This document shows positions 31,870 to 39,566 of a DNA stretch of 64,000 nucleotides, piece by piece. A program made the position numbers and the translations under genes. This DNA comes from Prostheceraeus crozeri (Eukaryota; Platyhelminthes; Polycladida; Euryleptidae): contig CAJQUW010003219.1 of assembly GCA_907163375.1 (NCBI GenBank), forward strand, positions 171,625-235,624, given 5' to 3'. Numbering within the stretch: the stretch's first letter is position 1; each line of letters begins with the position of its first letter. The notes beneath the pieces are model-generated. The model was not told the origin of the DNA. It saw only the letters and a list, made by a program, of their open reading frames with translations, and made no database searches.

Positions 31870-32025
31870 TTCCTAACTCTACCCTATGACAATTCGCTTA
31901 TGTGCTTTGAGTGTCGTAGACGTGGTCTTATTAGATACATTTTACTTCTTCGTTGCCATCATATCATTTGTGTATTTTGTCGTGAAAAGCATCGATGTAA
32001 TTCTTCATTTTGTAATATGTTATAG
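31870..32025 (+). CDS. Small RING-type zinc-binding protein 1 (P3)
   Basis: A short frame whose visible domain reads MCFECRRRGLIRYILLLRCHH, then CVFC and C-x4-C. This spacing (C-x2-C, C-x-H-x2-C-x2-C, C-x4-C) is RING-like. The start is uncertain and the protein would be under 60 residues unless an upstream exon is joined. A ubiquitin-ligase role would follow from the fold, but a bare zinc-binding protein is equally possible. Confidence 0.4.
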   Translation, partial: FLTLPYDNSLMCFECRRRGLIRYILLLRCHHIICVFCREKHRCNSSFCNML

Positions 32026-32121
32026 AACGTTTCCTTAGATGCGTAAATTTCCGTTTTAGGCTTCTATCATCATTTTTATGGATTGTGAGGGTGAACCTGT
32101 ACAGGAGCTCAGTGCAATGCT

Positions 32122-32607
32122 ATGAACAATTGGACATATCAGATTGTTAGTGTCTATCATCAACATGCCAACTGCGATCCCAATCTTGATCAATGGGCGA
32201 GAAAACACATTCATGGACTTAATCTGAAATATTTGCAAGACTATGGCTTTTCTTGTGAGAGTGCTCTTCTTATTGACTTTAAACGATGGTTAGCTGCTTT
32301 CAATGTTATACGCATCTTTTGTAATAATCCTGGTAAGGAGAGGAAAGTATTTCCCAATCTAATCATTGATGACATTTTGCTCCCACCTTGGGATAGTAGA
32401 GTGAATCAACACTACCATGAAGTCACGAAACGTTTTAAGGATTTGTGTGTTCCTATTTTGTCTGTTCGTTGTAGTAGCTACGTTCATAACCAATGCTTTT
32501 TTCCTCCTTACCTCAACACTGCCAAAGTCCTGTATGGTTATCACTGCTCGCTGTATGATAGTTACCAGCTGTATCTATTTTATCTCTTTCAAACCATTGA
32601 TTTATAA
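32122..32607 (+). CDS. Exonuclease-like protein (P3)
   Basis: 161 residues with HIHGLNLKYL, IDFKRWLAAFNVIRIFCNNP, DILLPPW and the ending YHCSLYDSYQLYLFY. H-x-H-GLN, DFK-x-WL and the H-x4-D box (HCSLYD) are what I associate with DEDDh-type 3-prime-5-prime exonuclease-like proteins in animal mobile elements. The P2 copy (28939-29310) keeps the same boxes. It might trim or proof-read DNA ends during protein-primed replication; this is inference. About one break near its 5-prime end. Confidence 0.45.
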   Translation: MNNWTYQIVSVYHQHANCDPNLDQWARKHIHGLNLKYLQDYGFSCESALLIDFKRWLAAFNVIRIFCNNPGKERKVFPNLIIDDILLPPWDSRVNQHYHEVTKRFKDLCVPILSVRCSSYVHNQCFFPPYLNTAKVLYGYHCSLYDSYQLYLFYLFQTIDL

Positions 32608-32694
32608 TGCATGCTTGTTACTATTATTCGATAAATGTTACTATGAGAAGAGTTGTTGTTTTCATGCAATGGATGGGTTAGATAAAGGGCGATC

Positions 32695-33105
32695 ATGTCT
32701 TTCTCAAACGACTGCGGAACATTACATTTTCATAGGCAAAGTTTAAAAGGAGCTGTTCAAGATTATGTGATAAATTTTCATAAAGATGAGACCGACATCG
32801 AAGCAGTGGTCGATGATGCTAGCACTCTATTTCTAGAGTTAATGAATACATTCTCTGATAGCATTATCATGGCGCGATTAGTTGCGAAAATTAAGTTTAG
32901 TGATTTTGGAAAGGAAGAGGTGGAAAGTCGCTCTTTCCATTTTGCTTCTTATTCAATGGAAGTGGTAGATCACCCCGAAGAATTTTTTAAAAGACATATG
33001 ATAAAAATTGCTGAACGTCTTAACGCATTTAACCATCATGGTAGCAGTCTAGTGATTGAAGCGATTTCAGATATTCACATTCAACTTTCCATAAAGAAAA
33101 ATTGA
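32695..33105 (+). CDS. Stand-alone POLB N-terminal-domain-like protein (P3)
   Basis: 136 residues from ATG 32695, intact. Pattern: LFLELMNTF, IIMARLVAKIKF, FHFASYS, EEFFKRHMIKIAERLNAF, then GSSLVIEAISDIHIQLS. The N-terminal domain of POLB in the same element shows the same order: ALFNNLDNF-like helix, LIYLKLKYIKI, FHVPSSS, NFHIQCLKSNVDKF, DSALIFDGVDSAIFKISLL. Two more solo copies occur in P2. Three independent occurrences make it a standing component of these elements. The role is unknown; pairing with or regulating the polymerase is the obvious guess. Confidence 0.55.
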   Translation: MSFSNDCGTLHFHRQSLKGAVQDYVINFHKDETDIEAVVDDASTLFLELMNTFSDSIIMARLVAKIKFSDFGKEEVESRSFHFASYSMEVVDHPEEFFKRHMIKIAERLNAFNHHGSSLVIEAISDIHIQLSIKKN

Positions 33106-33107
33106 AA

Positions 33108-33440
33108 ATGCAGTGGTACTTGATTGTAGCACAACTGGTTTTCGAGCTATGTCTGCTCACTCTCGAAGTATATTCCTTCTGTACATGCGTCTATTATTTA
33201 GAAAAGGCTAGCAAATTCATATCTTCAAGAAGACTTGCTATAGACATCATTAACGGTGAAACTATGTGTTGTGATGTATGTAAGCGAAAGGATGGAAATG
33301 AAAAGCGCATCTTCAAGAGATGTAAGCACGCTTTTTGTCAACGCTGTTTCATACGTAATTGCATTCAACCTTGCAAATGTAACCACTGTGATATTGCTCA
33401 TTTCGAGTGTCACTTATGCCGCAATAGTTATTACCTATGA
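33108..33440 (+). CDS. Membrane-anchored RING-type protein 2 (P3)
   Basis: 110 residues from ATG 33108. Residues about 3-27 (WYLIVAQLVFELCLLTLEVY) form one hydrophobic segment that could be a signal anchor. The C-terminal half is CDVC, then a RCKHAFCQRCF core, then C-x-C-x2-C and CHLC, a RING-type arrangement of cysteines and one histidine. A membrane-bound RING protein in a virus-like element would most simply be an E3 ubiquitin ligase acting on host membrane or immune proteins; that is inference. It follows the POLB-N-like gene with almost no gap. Confidence 0.52.
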   Translation: MQWYLIVAQLVFELCLLTLEVYSFCTCVYYLEKASKFISSRRLAIDIINGETMCCDVCKRKDGNEKRIFKRCKHAFCQRCFIRNCIQPCKCNHCDIAHFECHLCRNSYYL

Positions 33441-33482
33441 AAATGTGGTAAAGATAGGTTTTAGCAAAGACTAACACGGAAA

Positions 33483-33788
33483 ATGGCGAAACGTAAAAGT
33501 CAAAAGTTTTCTTCAGCCATTCAAGCTCTCCGACGAATGAAAGCAAATCAGCGATACAATGCTATACGACATGCTAACGATAAATTCATTTGTGAAATTA
33601 TTTCTCATGTGAGAAAGTTGAGGACGAAGAAATTAGCACCAAAACAACGAAAGTTACTTAAGCGATATGCCACAAAATTGCGTTTCATCTCCAATCCTAA
33701 AGTCACCCTTCAAAGAAAGAGGAACTCTAACACAAAAGGGTGGTTTCCTTTCAGCAATACTTCCAATGTTAGCTCCTGTCGTGGGTAA
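33483..33788 (+). CDS. Small basic conserved Polinton protein (P3)
   Basis: Begins MAKRKSQKFSSAIQALRRMK and is very rich in Lys and Arg, with a KLAPKQRKLLKRYATKLRFI segment. It resembles the small basic protein often found upstream of the packaging ATPase in invertebrate Polintons. A DNA-condensing or core role, like adenovirus core proteins, is likely but unproven. Possibly broken near its 3-prime end. Confidence 0.5.
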   Translation: MAKRKSQKFSSAIQALRRMKANQRYNAIRHANDKFICEIISHVRKLRTKKLAPKQRKLLKRYATKLRFISNPKVTLQRKRNSNTKGWFPFSNTSNVSSCRG

Positions 33789-33853
33789 CCTATTGGGTAA
33801 TATCTTTGGCTCTAAGCGTTAATTATGCAAATGTTGAGTCTCAAAGTATTAAA

Positions 33854-34471
33854 ATGGATTTCAGACTTCAATGCGATAAAGTTCTGACTGTATCAGGTCC
33901 ATCTCATGCAGGTAAAACTGTTTTCACGCTGAATTTATTGGATAAAAGAAGGGAGTTGTTTAAGGAACCTATCAATCGAGTGATTTGGTGTTATGGTATT
34001 TATCAACCGTCGCTGTTTCAGGAATTGCAAAGTCGCAACTTTATTCGACATGAAGGAATTATTGCAGTGGATAAACTTCAGTCTAATGATGTTGTTGTAT
34101 TGGATGGTTTATTAAAAGAAAGTAAGAATTCAAAAGATGTTACAGATATGTTCACTCGCGCAGCACATCATAAAAGGTGTTTTATCATCTATATCACACA
34201 AAATTTGTTTCCTGATGGAAAAGAAGCTCGTACACAATATCTGAATACACACTATTATGCTATTTTCAAGAATCCGCGAGATAAAAGTCAATTTGAAATT
34301 TTAGCGCGACAAGTTGCACCCAGAGGATCAAAAGCCTTAATTGAAATTTTTGAAGCAGCTACTGAAAAACCATACGGTTACTTATTCATTGACTTTACGC
34401 AAGAGTGTCCGGAAGAATTTAGATTTCGAAGTGATATTTCGAAAACTCCCATGATTATCTACAAACTATGA
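33854..34471 (+). CDS. FtsK/HerA-type genome-packaging ATPase (ATP), P3
   Basis: 205 residues from ATG 33854 (MDFRLQCDK). Walker A is GPSHAGKT at residues 15-22; Walker B is VVVLDG at about 80-85; a conserved glutamine follows in YITQNLFPDG. This is the A32-like packaging ATPase that pumps DNA into capsids in Polintons and related viruses. Its stop codon overlaps the ATG of the next gene (ATGA), so the two are translated or spliced from a tightly packed unit. It looks whole. No copy is visible in P2, and P1's would be left of the window. Confidence 0.85.
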   Translation: MDFRLQCDKVLTVSGPSHAGKTVFTLNLLDKRRELFKEPINRVIWCYGIYQPSLFQELQSRNFIRHEGIIAVDKLQSNDVVVLDGLLKESKNSKDVTDMFTRAAHHKRCFIIYITQNLFPDGKEARTQYLNTHYYAIFKNPRDKSQFEILARQVAPRGSKALIEIFEAATEKPYGYLFIDFTQECPEEFRFRSDISKTPMIIYKL

Positions 34472-35160
34472 GTTCTTATTCTCGCATGATTGTCATTCCT
34501 CAGGATAAATATGTACAATTGACTGCCATGCAGCAAGTAAAGCAACCTCTTGCAAATCAAATGTATAGGAAAGAAATAGATTATCAGCAAAATGTTCACA
34601 TCAAAGATCCACATCGTGCTGTATTATTACAATCGGAAACTGTTGAGCAATTGAAAAACTTGAAGAATAAGATGCGTGACTCTGTATCGACTGCTACACC
34701 TTTAGCATCTCGCGCACATGCCATATCTCTTTTCAATAGTATTGAACCGCATCTCAATGTAAATGATAGAGGAGAAATCATTACAGATGAAAATAAAGTG
34801 ATTGATGCTTCACGTTATGAAGACTTGATTCAGTATGCGACACGTAGAAAGCGCCGTCAGGGCTATGTTCCACCTGGTTGGACATACTTTCTTAAACTAT
34901 TGAAAAAGCATAATGTGCCAAAATTTGCTTTGAATAATGAGACATTGAAAGAACTTGATTCAACAGTGGCTACTGCTCCAATGCTTCAGACGATGAAAAT
35001 GCCAACAAATTGGTTTAAGACGTCACCTGCTACATCCCCTCCCACACTCACTAAGCAAACAAGAGGAAGAACTCGACGTAGATCTACATCACCACTAAAA
35101 CTAGTAAAAGGAAAACGTAAAACAGCTCCTCCAAAGAAATACATGTTCTCAGACTATTAA
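34468..35160 (+). CDS. Conserved Polinton protein between ATPase and integrase (P3)
   Basis: 230 residues from ATG 34468, overlapping the ATPase stop. The middle is helical (LKNLKNKMRDSV). A conserved block RYEDLIQYATRRKRRQGYVP and GWTYFLKLLKKHNVP comes next, and the C terminus is basic (RGRTRRRS, KGKRKTAPPKK). I recall similar proteins next to the Polinton packaging genes but know no function. A virion or packaging-accessory role is plausible from position. It looks whole. Confidence 0.55.
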   Translation: MSSYSRMIVIPQDKYVQLTAMQQVKQPLANQMYRKEIDYQQNVHIKDPHRAVLLQSETVEQLKNLKNKMRDSVSTATPLASRAHAISLFNSIEPHLNVNDRGEIITDENKVIDASRYEDLIQYATRRKRRQGYVPPGWTYFLKLLKKHNVPKFALNNETLKELDSTVATAPMLQTMKMPTNWFKTSPATSPPTLTKQTRGRTRRRSTSPLKLVKGKRKTAPPKKYMFSDY

Positions 35161-35253
35161 TATGAAGCAGATGTGTTGCTTACCATGTAATGAACCGCCG
35201 GAGGTGAGTGTCGTTGTCACTTGCACTTGCTGAAACTCCTAAGCAATGTGAAC

Positions 35254-36411
35254 ATGATCGCAAAACCGCTAAAGCTAAATGCTGCAGTTGTTGTAAATGT
35301 AGAGAGGCAAGAAAACAAAAAGATGAGAAGGAGGAAAAAGAGTCAGTCGTCATCGACTGAACGTTTGAAGTCAATCTATTATGATGTAAAACATCCGGCA
35401 GGATTTGCATCTATCAAGAAATTATCAAAAGCGAGTGGTCTTCCACAATCACAAGTGAAACGATGGTTAAAGGGTCAGGCTACCTATACACTCCACAAAC
35501 AAGCCAAAAAGAAGTACCGCACCCGCCATTATATTGTTCATGACATCGATGAACAGTGGCAAGCAGATTTGTGCGATGTCGCCTCCATTTCAAAACATAA
35601 CTCGGGCAATAATTTTATTTTAACCGTCATTGATATTTTCTCGCGTTATGCGTGGGCTCAACCTTTAAAAACTAAAGAAGGGAAAGGAGTAGCAAAAGCA
35701 TTCCAAACAATTTTTCGAGAGGGTTGTATTCCAAAAAGAATTCAGAGTGATCAAGGAAAAGAGTTTGAAAATCAGCATGTGACAAGATTATTTGAGAGGC
35801 ATGACATTGAGTCGTTTAGTGTAAAGAGTGCTTATAAAGCTGCACTCGTTGAACGTTTTAATCACACATTAAAAAATCGCTTGTGGCGACATTTTACTGC
35901 CAACTTGACACAAAATTGGACAAAGGTTCTACAAGATACACTCCATGCCTACAATCACTCTATCCATCGTTCTATTGGACTCAGACCAGTAGATGTAAAT
36001 GCTGACAATGTAGATAAAGTGCGCGAATCATTCCAACGTAAACGCACTCATGTGAAAAGTGATGTGAAAATTGGCGATAAAGTTCGTATCTCAAAAGTGA
36101 AAAGTGTTTTTGCCAAAGGGTACCTTCCGAATTGGACAGAGGAGGTATTTACAGTATCAAGGATTAATCAAAAAGACTCTCCGACCACCTACAAGTTGAA
36201 AGATTACGATAATGAAGAAATTGAGGGTAGCTTTTACCGCGATGAGATTGAGGTAGTCACTGAAAGTGAAACATATTTGGTAGAGAAAATCATTCGATGT
36301 AAAAAACGGCAAGGTGAAGAATGGTGTCTTGTTAAGTGGACTGGTTATCCTTCAAGTATGAACTCTTGGATGCGTCGTGCCGACATCTGTCATCTAAGTG
36401 ATCGACAGTGA
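35254..36411 (+). CDS. Retroviral-type integrase with chromodomain (INT), P3
   Basis: About 385 residues from ATG 35254, which I prefer because the frame upstream opens without an ATG. The rve core shows the catalytic triad in WQADLCDV, QSDQGKEF and ALVERFNH (Asp, Asp, Glu; about 33 residues between the last two). A C-terminal chromodomain is visible as YLVEKIIRCKK, EWCLVKWTGYP, NSWMRR. The enzyme inserts Polinton DNA and makes 6-bp duplications; the chromodomain may guide it to histone marks. The reading frame looks whole. No integrase is seen in P2. Confidence 0.88.
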   Translation: MIAKPLKLNAAVVVNVERQENKKMRRRKKSQSSSTERLKSIYYDVKHPAGFASIKKLSKASGLPQSQVKRWLKGQATYTLHKQAKKKYRTRHYIVHDIDEQWQADLCDVASISKHNSGNNFILTVIDIFSRYAWAQPLKTKEGKGVAKAFQTIFREGCIPKRIQSDQGKEFENQHVTRLFERHDIESFSVKSAYKAALVERFNHTLKNRLWRHFTANLTQNWTKVLQDTLHAYNHSIHRSIGLRPVDVNADNVDKVRESFQRKRTHVKSDVKIGDKVRISKVKSVFAKGYLPNWTEEVFTVSRINQKDSPTTYKLKDYDNEEIEGSFYRDEIEVVTESETYLVEKIIRCKKRQGEEWCLVKWTGYPSSMNSWMRRADICHLSDRQ

Positions 36412-36452
36412 TTTATGCAAAGTTGTAACTAACAATGTTTAGGGTTTGAGCT

Positions 36453-36866
36453 ATGAATCCAACTGCCTCATTTTATTCACGACCCTCCTATGTAAGTGGT
36501 GGAGGACAAATTTACATCGGCGCTCGCCGCCAACGTGGAGGTAGCAAACTTGGTGCAGTGAAATCTGTTGTAGCACCTCTCATATCCAATGTCGGAAGAT
36601 CTTTAAAACGAAATGTTTTAAGTAATGCCGTTGGCTTTGCTGGTGATGTTGCTAGTGATCTTTCCAGAGGTAGAAGTTTTAAGAGCAGTTTGTTGAATCG
36701 TGGGAAGGAACGCGGTTTAAAAACATTGAAGCAGACCTTTGCTGGTGTTACTCAAGGAAAGAAATCACCTAAACGAATGAATAAAGGAAAGAGGAAACAT
36801 CGCGGAGCTGGTAAAGGTGCGATCTTCAGTCAAAAGGCATTCACGCAAACGTCGCAGAGGCTCTAA
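36453..36866 (+). CDS. Small basic virion-type protein (P3)
   Basis: 137 residues from ATG 36453. GGGQIYIGARRQRGG is followed by an amphipathic stretch (GAVKSVVAPLISNVGRSL, NAVGFAGDVASDL) and a basic tail. This matches the small protein usually found just before the capsid gene of invertebrate Polintons, sometimes compared with adenovirus pVI or pX. It is likely a membrane-active or core protein; the function is inferred. It looks whole. The P1 copy is at 1-186 (partial). Confidence 0.6.
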   Translation: MNPTASFYSRPSYVSGGGQIYIGARRQRGGSKLGAVKSVVAPLISNVGRSLKRNVLSNAVGFAGDVASDLSRGRSFKSSLLNRGKERGLKTLKQTFAGVTQGKKSPKRMNKGKRKHRGAGKGAIFSQKAFTQTSQRL

Positions 36867-36911
36867 TCATTCATCAGGCGCTAAACGACGACGCTGCCAT
36901 AACTTCTAATC

Positions 36912-38189
36912 ATGGAGTGTAAAACTTCCGGTTTTTGTTTGTTTGATCAACAAGCCATACAGACAGATATTCTTAGTTCAAGTATTGTAGATTATCATCC
37001 TCGAACAGCTGAGAATGCTGGCCCCATTGAATTTGTTATTCCTGGTGGTAGTGATGACTACATAGATTTGAGTTATGCGATGCTTGATTTGAGGTTTAGA
37101 ATTCAGCAAGCAGATGGAACTGCTATTGACAATACACATAAAGTTGGATTGAACAATTCACCATTGACTACATTACTTCGCGATGTTTCTCTAACGATTG
37201 GAGAGCAGCAGGTGGAAGGTGGTCAAAGCGATTATCCCTATAAATCATATTTCAATCATGTACCACAGTTTCATCCAGCAGCACAAAAAAGTCATATGGA
37301 AGCCATGGGATGGTACAGAGATGAAGCAGGAAAATTTGATGTTGAAACAAACAGTGGCTTTGTAAAGCGATCTGCTATGATTAAAGATAGTAGAGTATGT
37401 CAGCTATATGGTCCGCTGAATTTAGACTTCTTTAGACAGTCAAAGTTTTTACTCTGTAATACCAGCATGCGACTCAAGCTGACATTGAATAAGCCTGAAT
37501 TTGCGCTGAATGCATTTGCTAAAGTTGACAATTTTAGAATTCATGTGGAAGATATTGCACTTTACATTCGTCGAGTAGTACCGAATCCAAGTGTCATTAG
37601 AGGACATGCTGAAGGTCTTAACCGCCAAAATGCCATTTACCCCGTTCAGCATACAAAGCTTCTCACCTTTACAATTCCGAAAGATCAAAAGAGTTTCATG
37701 AAAGATGGCCTCTTTCCATCGGAATCACCGAAGCTCCTCATGGTGGCAATGGTTGAAAATGATGCATTTAATGGTAATATAAAGAAGAATCCTTTCAATT
37801 TTAAACACAATCAGTTAAGTGAAATTGCTTTACGTGTAAATGGTGTGAGTCATCCTGGTCCACCCTACAAACTAGATTTTGCTGCAGATCAATTTATGCG
37901 CAGTTATGTTGATTTTATGGATGTCTTTGGCTTTTACAAATCGGATGACACCAACGGACTCACTATGAAAGAGTTTAAGAGTGGATATACTATTTATGCA
38001 TTTGATTTGACTGCTGACAGCGATATTAGTGCCCCCTATCGTCAAGCGAACGTGCCTCATAATATTCGTTTGGATTTGACGTTCAAAAGAACACTACCTG
38101 AGACGATCAATGTATTAATTTATGCAGTCTTCGATTCAAATATTGAAATTACAAAGTATCGTGACGTGATTCTTCAGTATAATCGTTAA
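36912..38189 (+). CDS. Major capsid protein, intact frame (P3)
   Basis: 425 residues. F54H12.2-like Polinton capsid family: IEFVIPGGSDDYIDLSYAML near residues 38-57, LNNSPLTTLLRDVSLTIG, SDYPYKSYFNH, and HNIRLDLTF with ETINVLIYAVFD near the C terminus. The double-jelly-roll assignment is family knowledge. The stop overlaps the protease ATG. P1 carries a nearly identical broken copy at 232-1510. Confidence 0.85.
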   Translation: MECKTSGFCLFDQQAIQTDILSSSIVDYHPRTAENAGPIEFVIPGGSDDYIDLSYAMLDLRFRIQQADGTAIDNTHKVGLNNSPLTTLLRDVSLTIGEQQVEGGQSDYPYKSYFNHVPQFHPAAQKSHMEAMGWYRDEAGKFDVETNSGFVKRSAMIKDSRVCQLYGPLNLDFFRQSKFLLCNTSMRLKLTLNKPEFALNAFAKVDNFRIHVEDIALYIRRVVPNPSVIRGHAEGLNRQNAIYPVQHTKLLTFTIPKDQKSFMKDGLFPSESPKLLMVAMVENDAFNGNIKKNPFNFKHNQLSEIALRVNGVSHPGPPYKLDFAADQFMRSYVDFMDVFGFYKSDDTNGLTMKEFKSGYTIYAFDLTADSDISAPYRQANVPHNIRLDLTFKRTLPETINVLIYAVFDSNIEITKYRDVILQYNR

Positions 38190-38719
38190 TGAGTTGGTTG
38201 ACTGCTGACGATATTAAGACTGAAGTGCAGCGTAATGCAGACGAAGCGACGTTGAAAGCTTTCGATAATGTCTATTCGCTCGATACCTTACCACCTGCAG
38301 TAAATCACTATCCCATCTTTATTGTGCTAAACACTCATTCGCAGAATTTAGGCGGGGAGCATTGGAAAGCGATCTTTATTGGAGAAGACCGACGTGGTGA
38401 ACTATTTGACTCTCTTGCTCAACCTCCAAATATACCAACACAGCAGTGGTTGAGAAAACATACGCGTCAATATCAGCGAAATGAACGCATACTACAACAT
38501 CCACTTTCATCAACGTGTGGTGCTTTTGTACTGTACTTCATCTTAAAACGTTTACATGTATCTCGATTTGTATCTGTTATTCAAAACTTTTCATGTAATC
38601 CATCCTCTAATGAAAAAATGATTTGTAATTTCTATCATGATTTGAAATTAAAACATCATGTTGGAAAAATTGTTTTTTATTTTACAATCCGCTGGGTACG
38701 TACATACTCGATGAGATAG
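38189..38719 (+). CDS. Adenovirus-type cysteine protease (PRO), P3
   Basis: 176 residues. The catalytic set matches adenain: His58 (GGEHWKA), Asp74 (ELFDSLA), Gln103 and Cys110 (LQHPLSSTCGAF); the Gln-Cys spacing of seven is the adenain spacing. Its 3-prime end overlaps the 3-prime end of the reverse-strand TBP-like gene by about 40 bp, a tail-to-tail arrangement. It processes capsid proteins during assembly. It looks whole. Confidence 0.87.
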   Translation: MSWLTADDIKTEVQRNADEATLKAFDNVYSLDTLPPAVNHYPIFIVLNTHSQNLGGEHWKAIFIGEDRRGELFDSLAQPPNIPTQQWLRKHTRQYQRNERILQHPLSSTCGAFVLYFILKRLHVSRFVSVIQNFSCNPSSNEKMICNFYHDLKLKHHVGKIVFYFTIRWVRTYSMR

Positions 38720-39222
38720 TCAAGGATCAAATTTGCTTGTACATGAGATTTTAATCCAGTAATGATCACTTTACTATTATTAAAGATTGCCACATGCACA
38801 GGTAACCAACAACTAATGAGAGCTGCAGGAAAAAGTTCGGGTTCATAACACAAATTGTAACTGCTGGTACGAATCTTCAAAAATGATACACTTTCACTCA
38901 ATTGAGTAGAGATCAGCATATTGTCCACAGTCAGATTCGACATCACACACCTCTCCCTCTTCCATATCCGACGTAGTAGTCTTTGTAGCTCTAAGCGCAT
39001 TGACTGCGCCGATGAATGAGAAAGGGCGCCGAGAATCTGTACAGTCCCATTTGGGAAGAGTTGAAGATTCCGTGAATTGTTCATCTTCACCACTAACATT
39101 TGAGGACGGCCCGGGTAATACTTGCTGTTTGGAAGCTGTTGGTGTAATGTTGTGAGATCGATTTTGGTGTAGAGTCTGAAGCGACGGAGAATGTTGACGA
39201 TGGTGTAGCGATGGCGCTTCAT
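38677..39222 (-). CDS. TATA-binding-protein-like protein, intact 181-residue frame (P3)
   Basis: Starts at ATG 39222 (MKRHRYTIVNILRR), 35 bp after a TATA box. IVNILRRFRLYTKIDLTTL fits the first strand and helix of TBP (NIVSTVNLGCKLDLKTIA). YPGRPQMLVVKM and NGTVQILGALS form lobe 1 (residues 36-68). NLTVDNMLISTQL opens lobe 2, followed by YEPELFPAALI (126-136) and NSKVIITGLKS (149-159). Phe56, Phe131 and Phe147 match three of the four DNA-intercalating TBP phenylalanines; the fourth position is Pro40. There is no N-terminal extension, as in archaeal and viral TBP-like proteins. It probably recruits host RNA polymerase II to element promoters, many of which have TATA boxes. Confidence 0.65.
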   Translation of the reverse strand: MKRHRYTIVNILRRFRLYTKIDLTTLHQQLPNSKYYPGRPQMLVVKMNNSRNLQLFPNGTVQILGALSHSSAQSMRLELQRLLRRIWKRERCVMSNLTVDNMLISTQLSESVSFLKIRTSSYNLCYEPELFPAALISCWLPVHVAIFNNSKVIITGLKSHVQANLILDYLIEYVRTQRIVK

Positions 39223-39544
39223 GATGAAAGAATAAGTAAATTGAGCGATGTACCTTCCTTTTATACTTTTCCCAACTACCTTGATGAAATGTGAAGTTAG
39301 CATGAAGTTGGGAATGATAGAGTTGAATTCGCCGACTGTTGACGCGCAGCCAGATGCGATTTCCAATACGTGAATGTCTTTTCATATAGAAGTATTTCAA
39401 ATCCTTCATGATATGATGTAGAGATTGAAAATGACGATAAGATAAAGCAAACTCTCTTCTCACATTTCCAGTTGAATCTTTGAAATAGACGTTTCGATCA
39501 TGATCCGTTTCAATACGTTGTAGGGAATCTAATTTCCAACTCAT
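38894..39544 (-). CDS. PC4-like paralogue B overlapping the TBP-like gene (P3)
   Basis: 216 residues from ATG 39544, nearly identical to the P1 copy. N-terminal half: LDSLQRIETDHDRNVYFKDS, FALSYRHFQSLHHIMKDLKY, IGNRIWLRVNSRRIQLYHSQ, WEKYKRKVHRSI. C-terminal half: low-complexity His/Ser/Gln, then PFSFIGAVNALRA, an acidic stretch and SIE at the end. The last 329 bp are shared with the TBP-like gene in another frame. The N-terminal half is a paralogue of 39567-39926. PC4-like single-stranded-DNA binding is a tentative reading. Confidence 0.55.
   Translation of the reverse strand: MSWKLDSLQRIETDHDRNVYFKDSTGNVRREFALSYRHFQSLHHIMKDLKYFYMKRHSRIGNRIWLRVNSRRIQLYHSQLHANFTFHQGSWEKYKRKVHRSIYLFFHHEAPSLHHRQHSPSLQTLHQNRSHNITPTASKQQVLPGPSSNVSGEDEQFTESSTLPKWDCTDSRRPFSFIGAVNALRATKTTTSDMEEGEVCDVESDCGQYADLYSIE
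39257..39265 (-). promoter_or_regulatory. TATA box of the TBP-like gene (P3)
   Basis: TATAAAAGG on the reverse strand, 35 bp before ATG 39222 and inside the overlapping gene (KYKRKVHR codons). It would allow the TBP-like factor to act on its own gene. Confidence 0.65.
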
Positions 39545-39566
39545 GGTGCGTGGTAGTCATGTCTGA

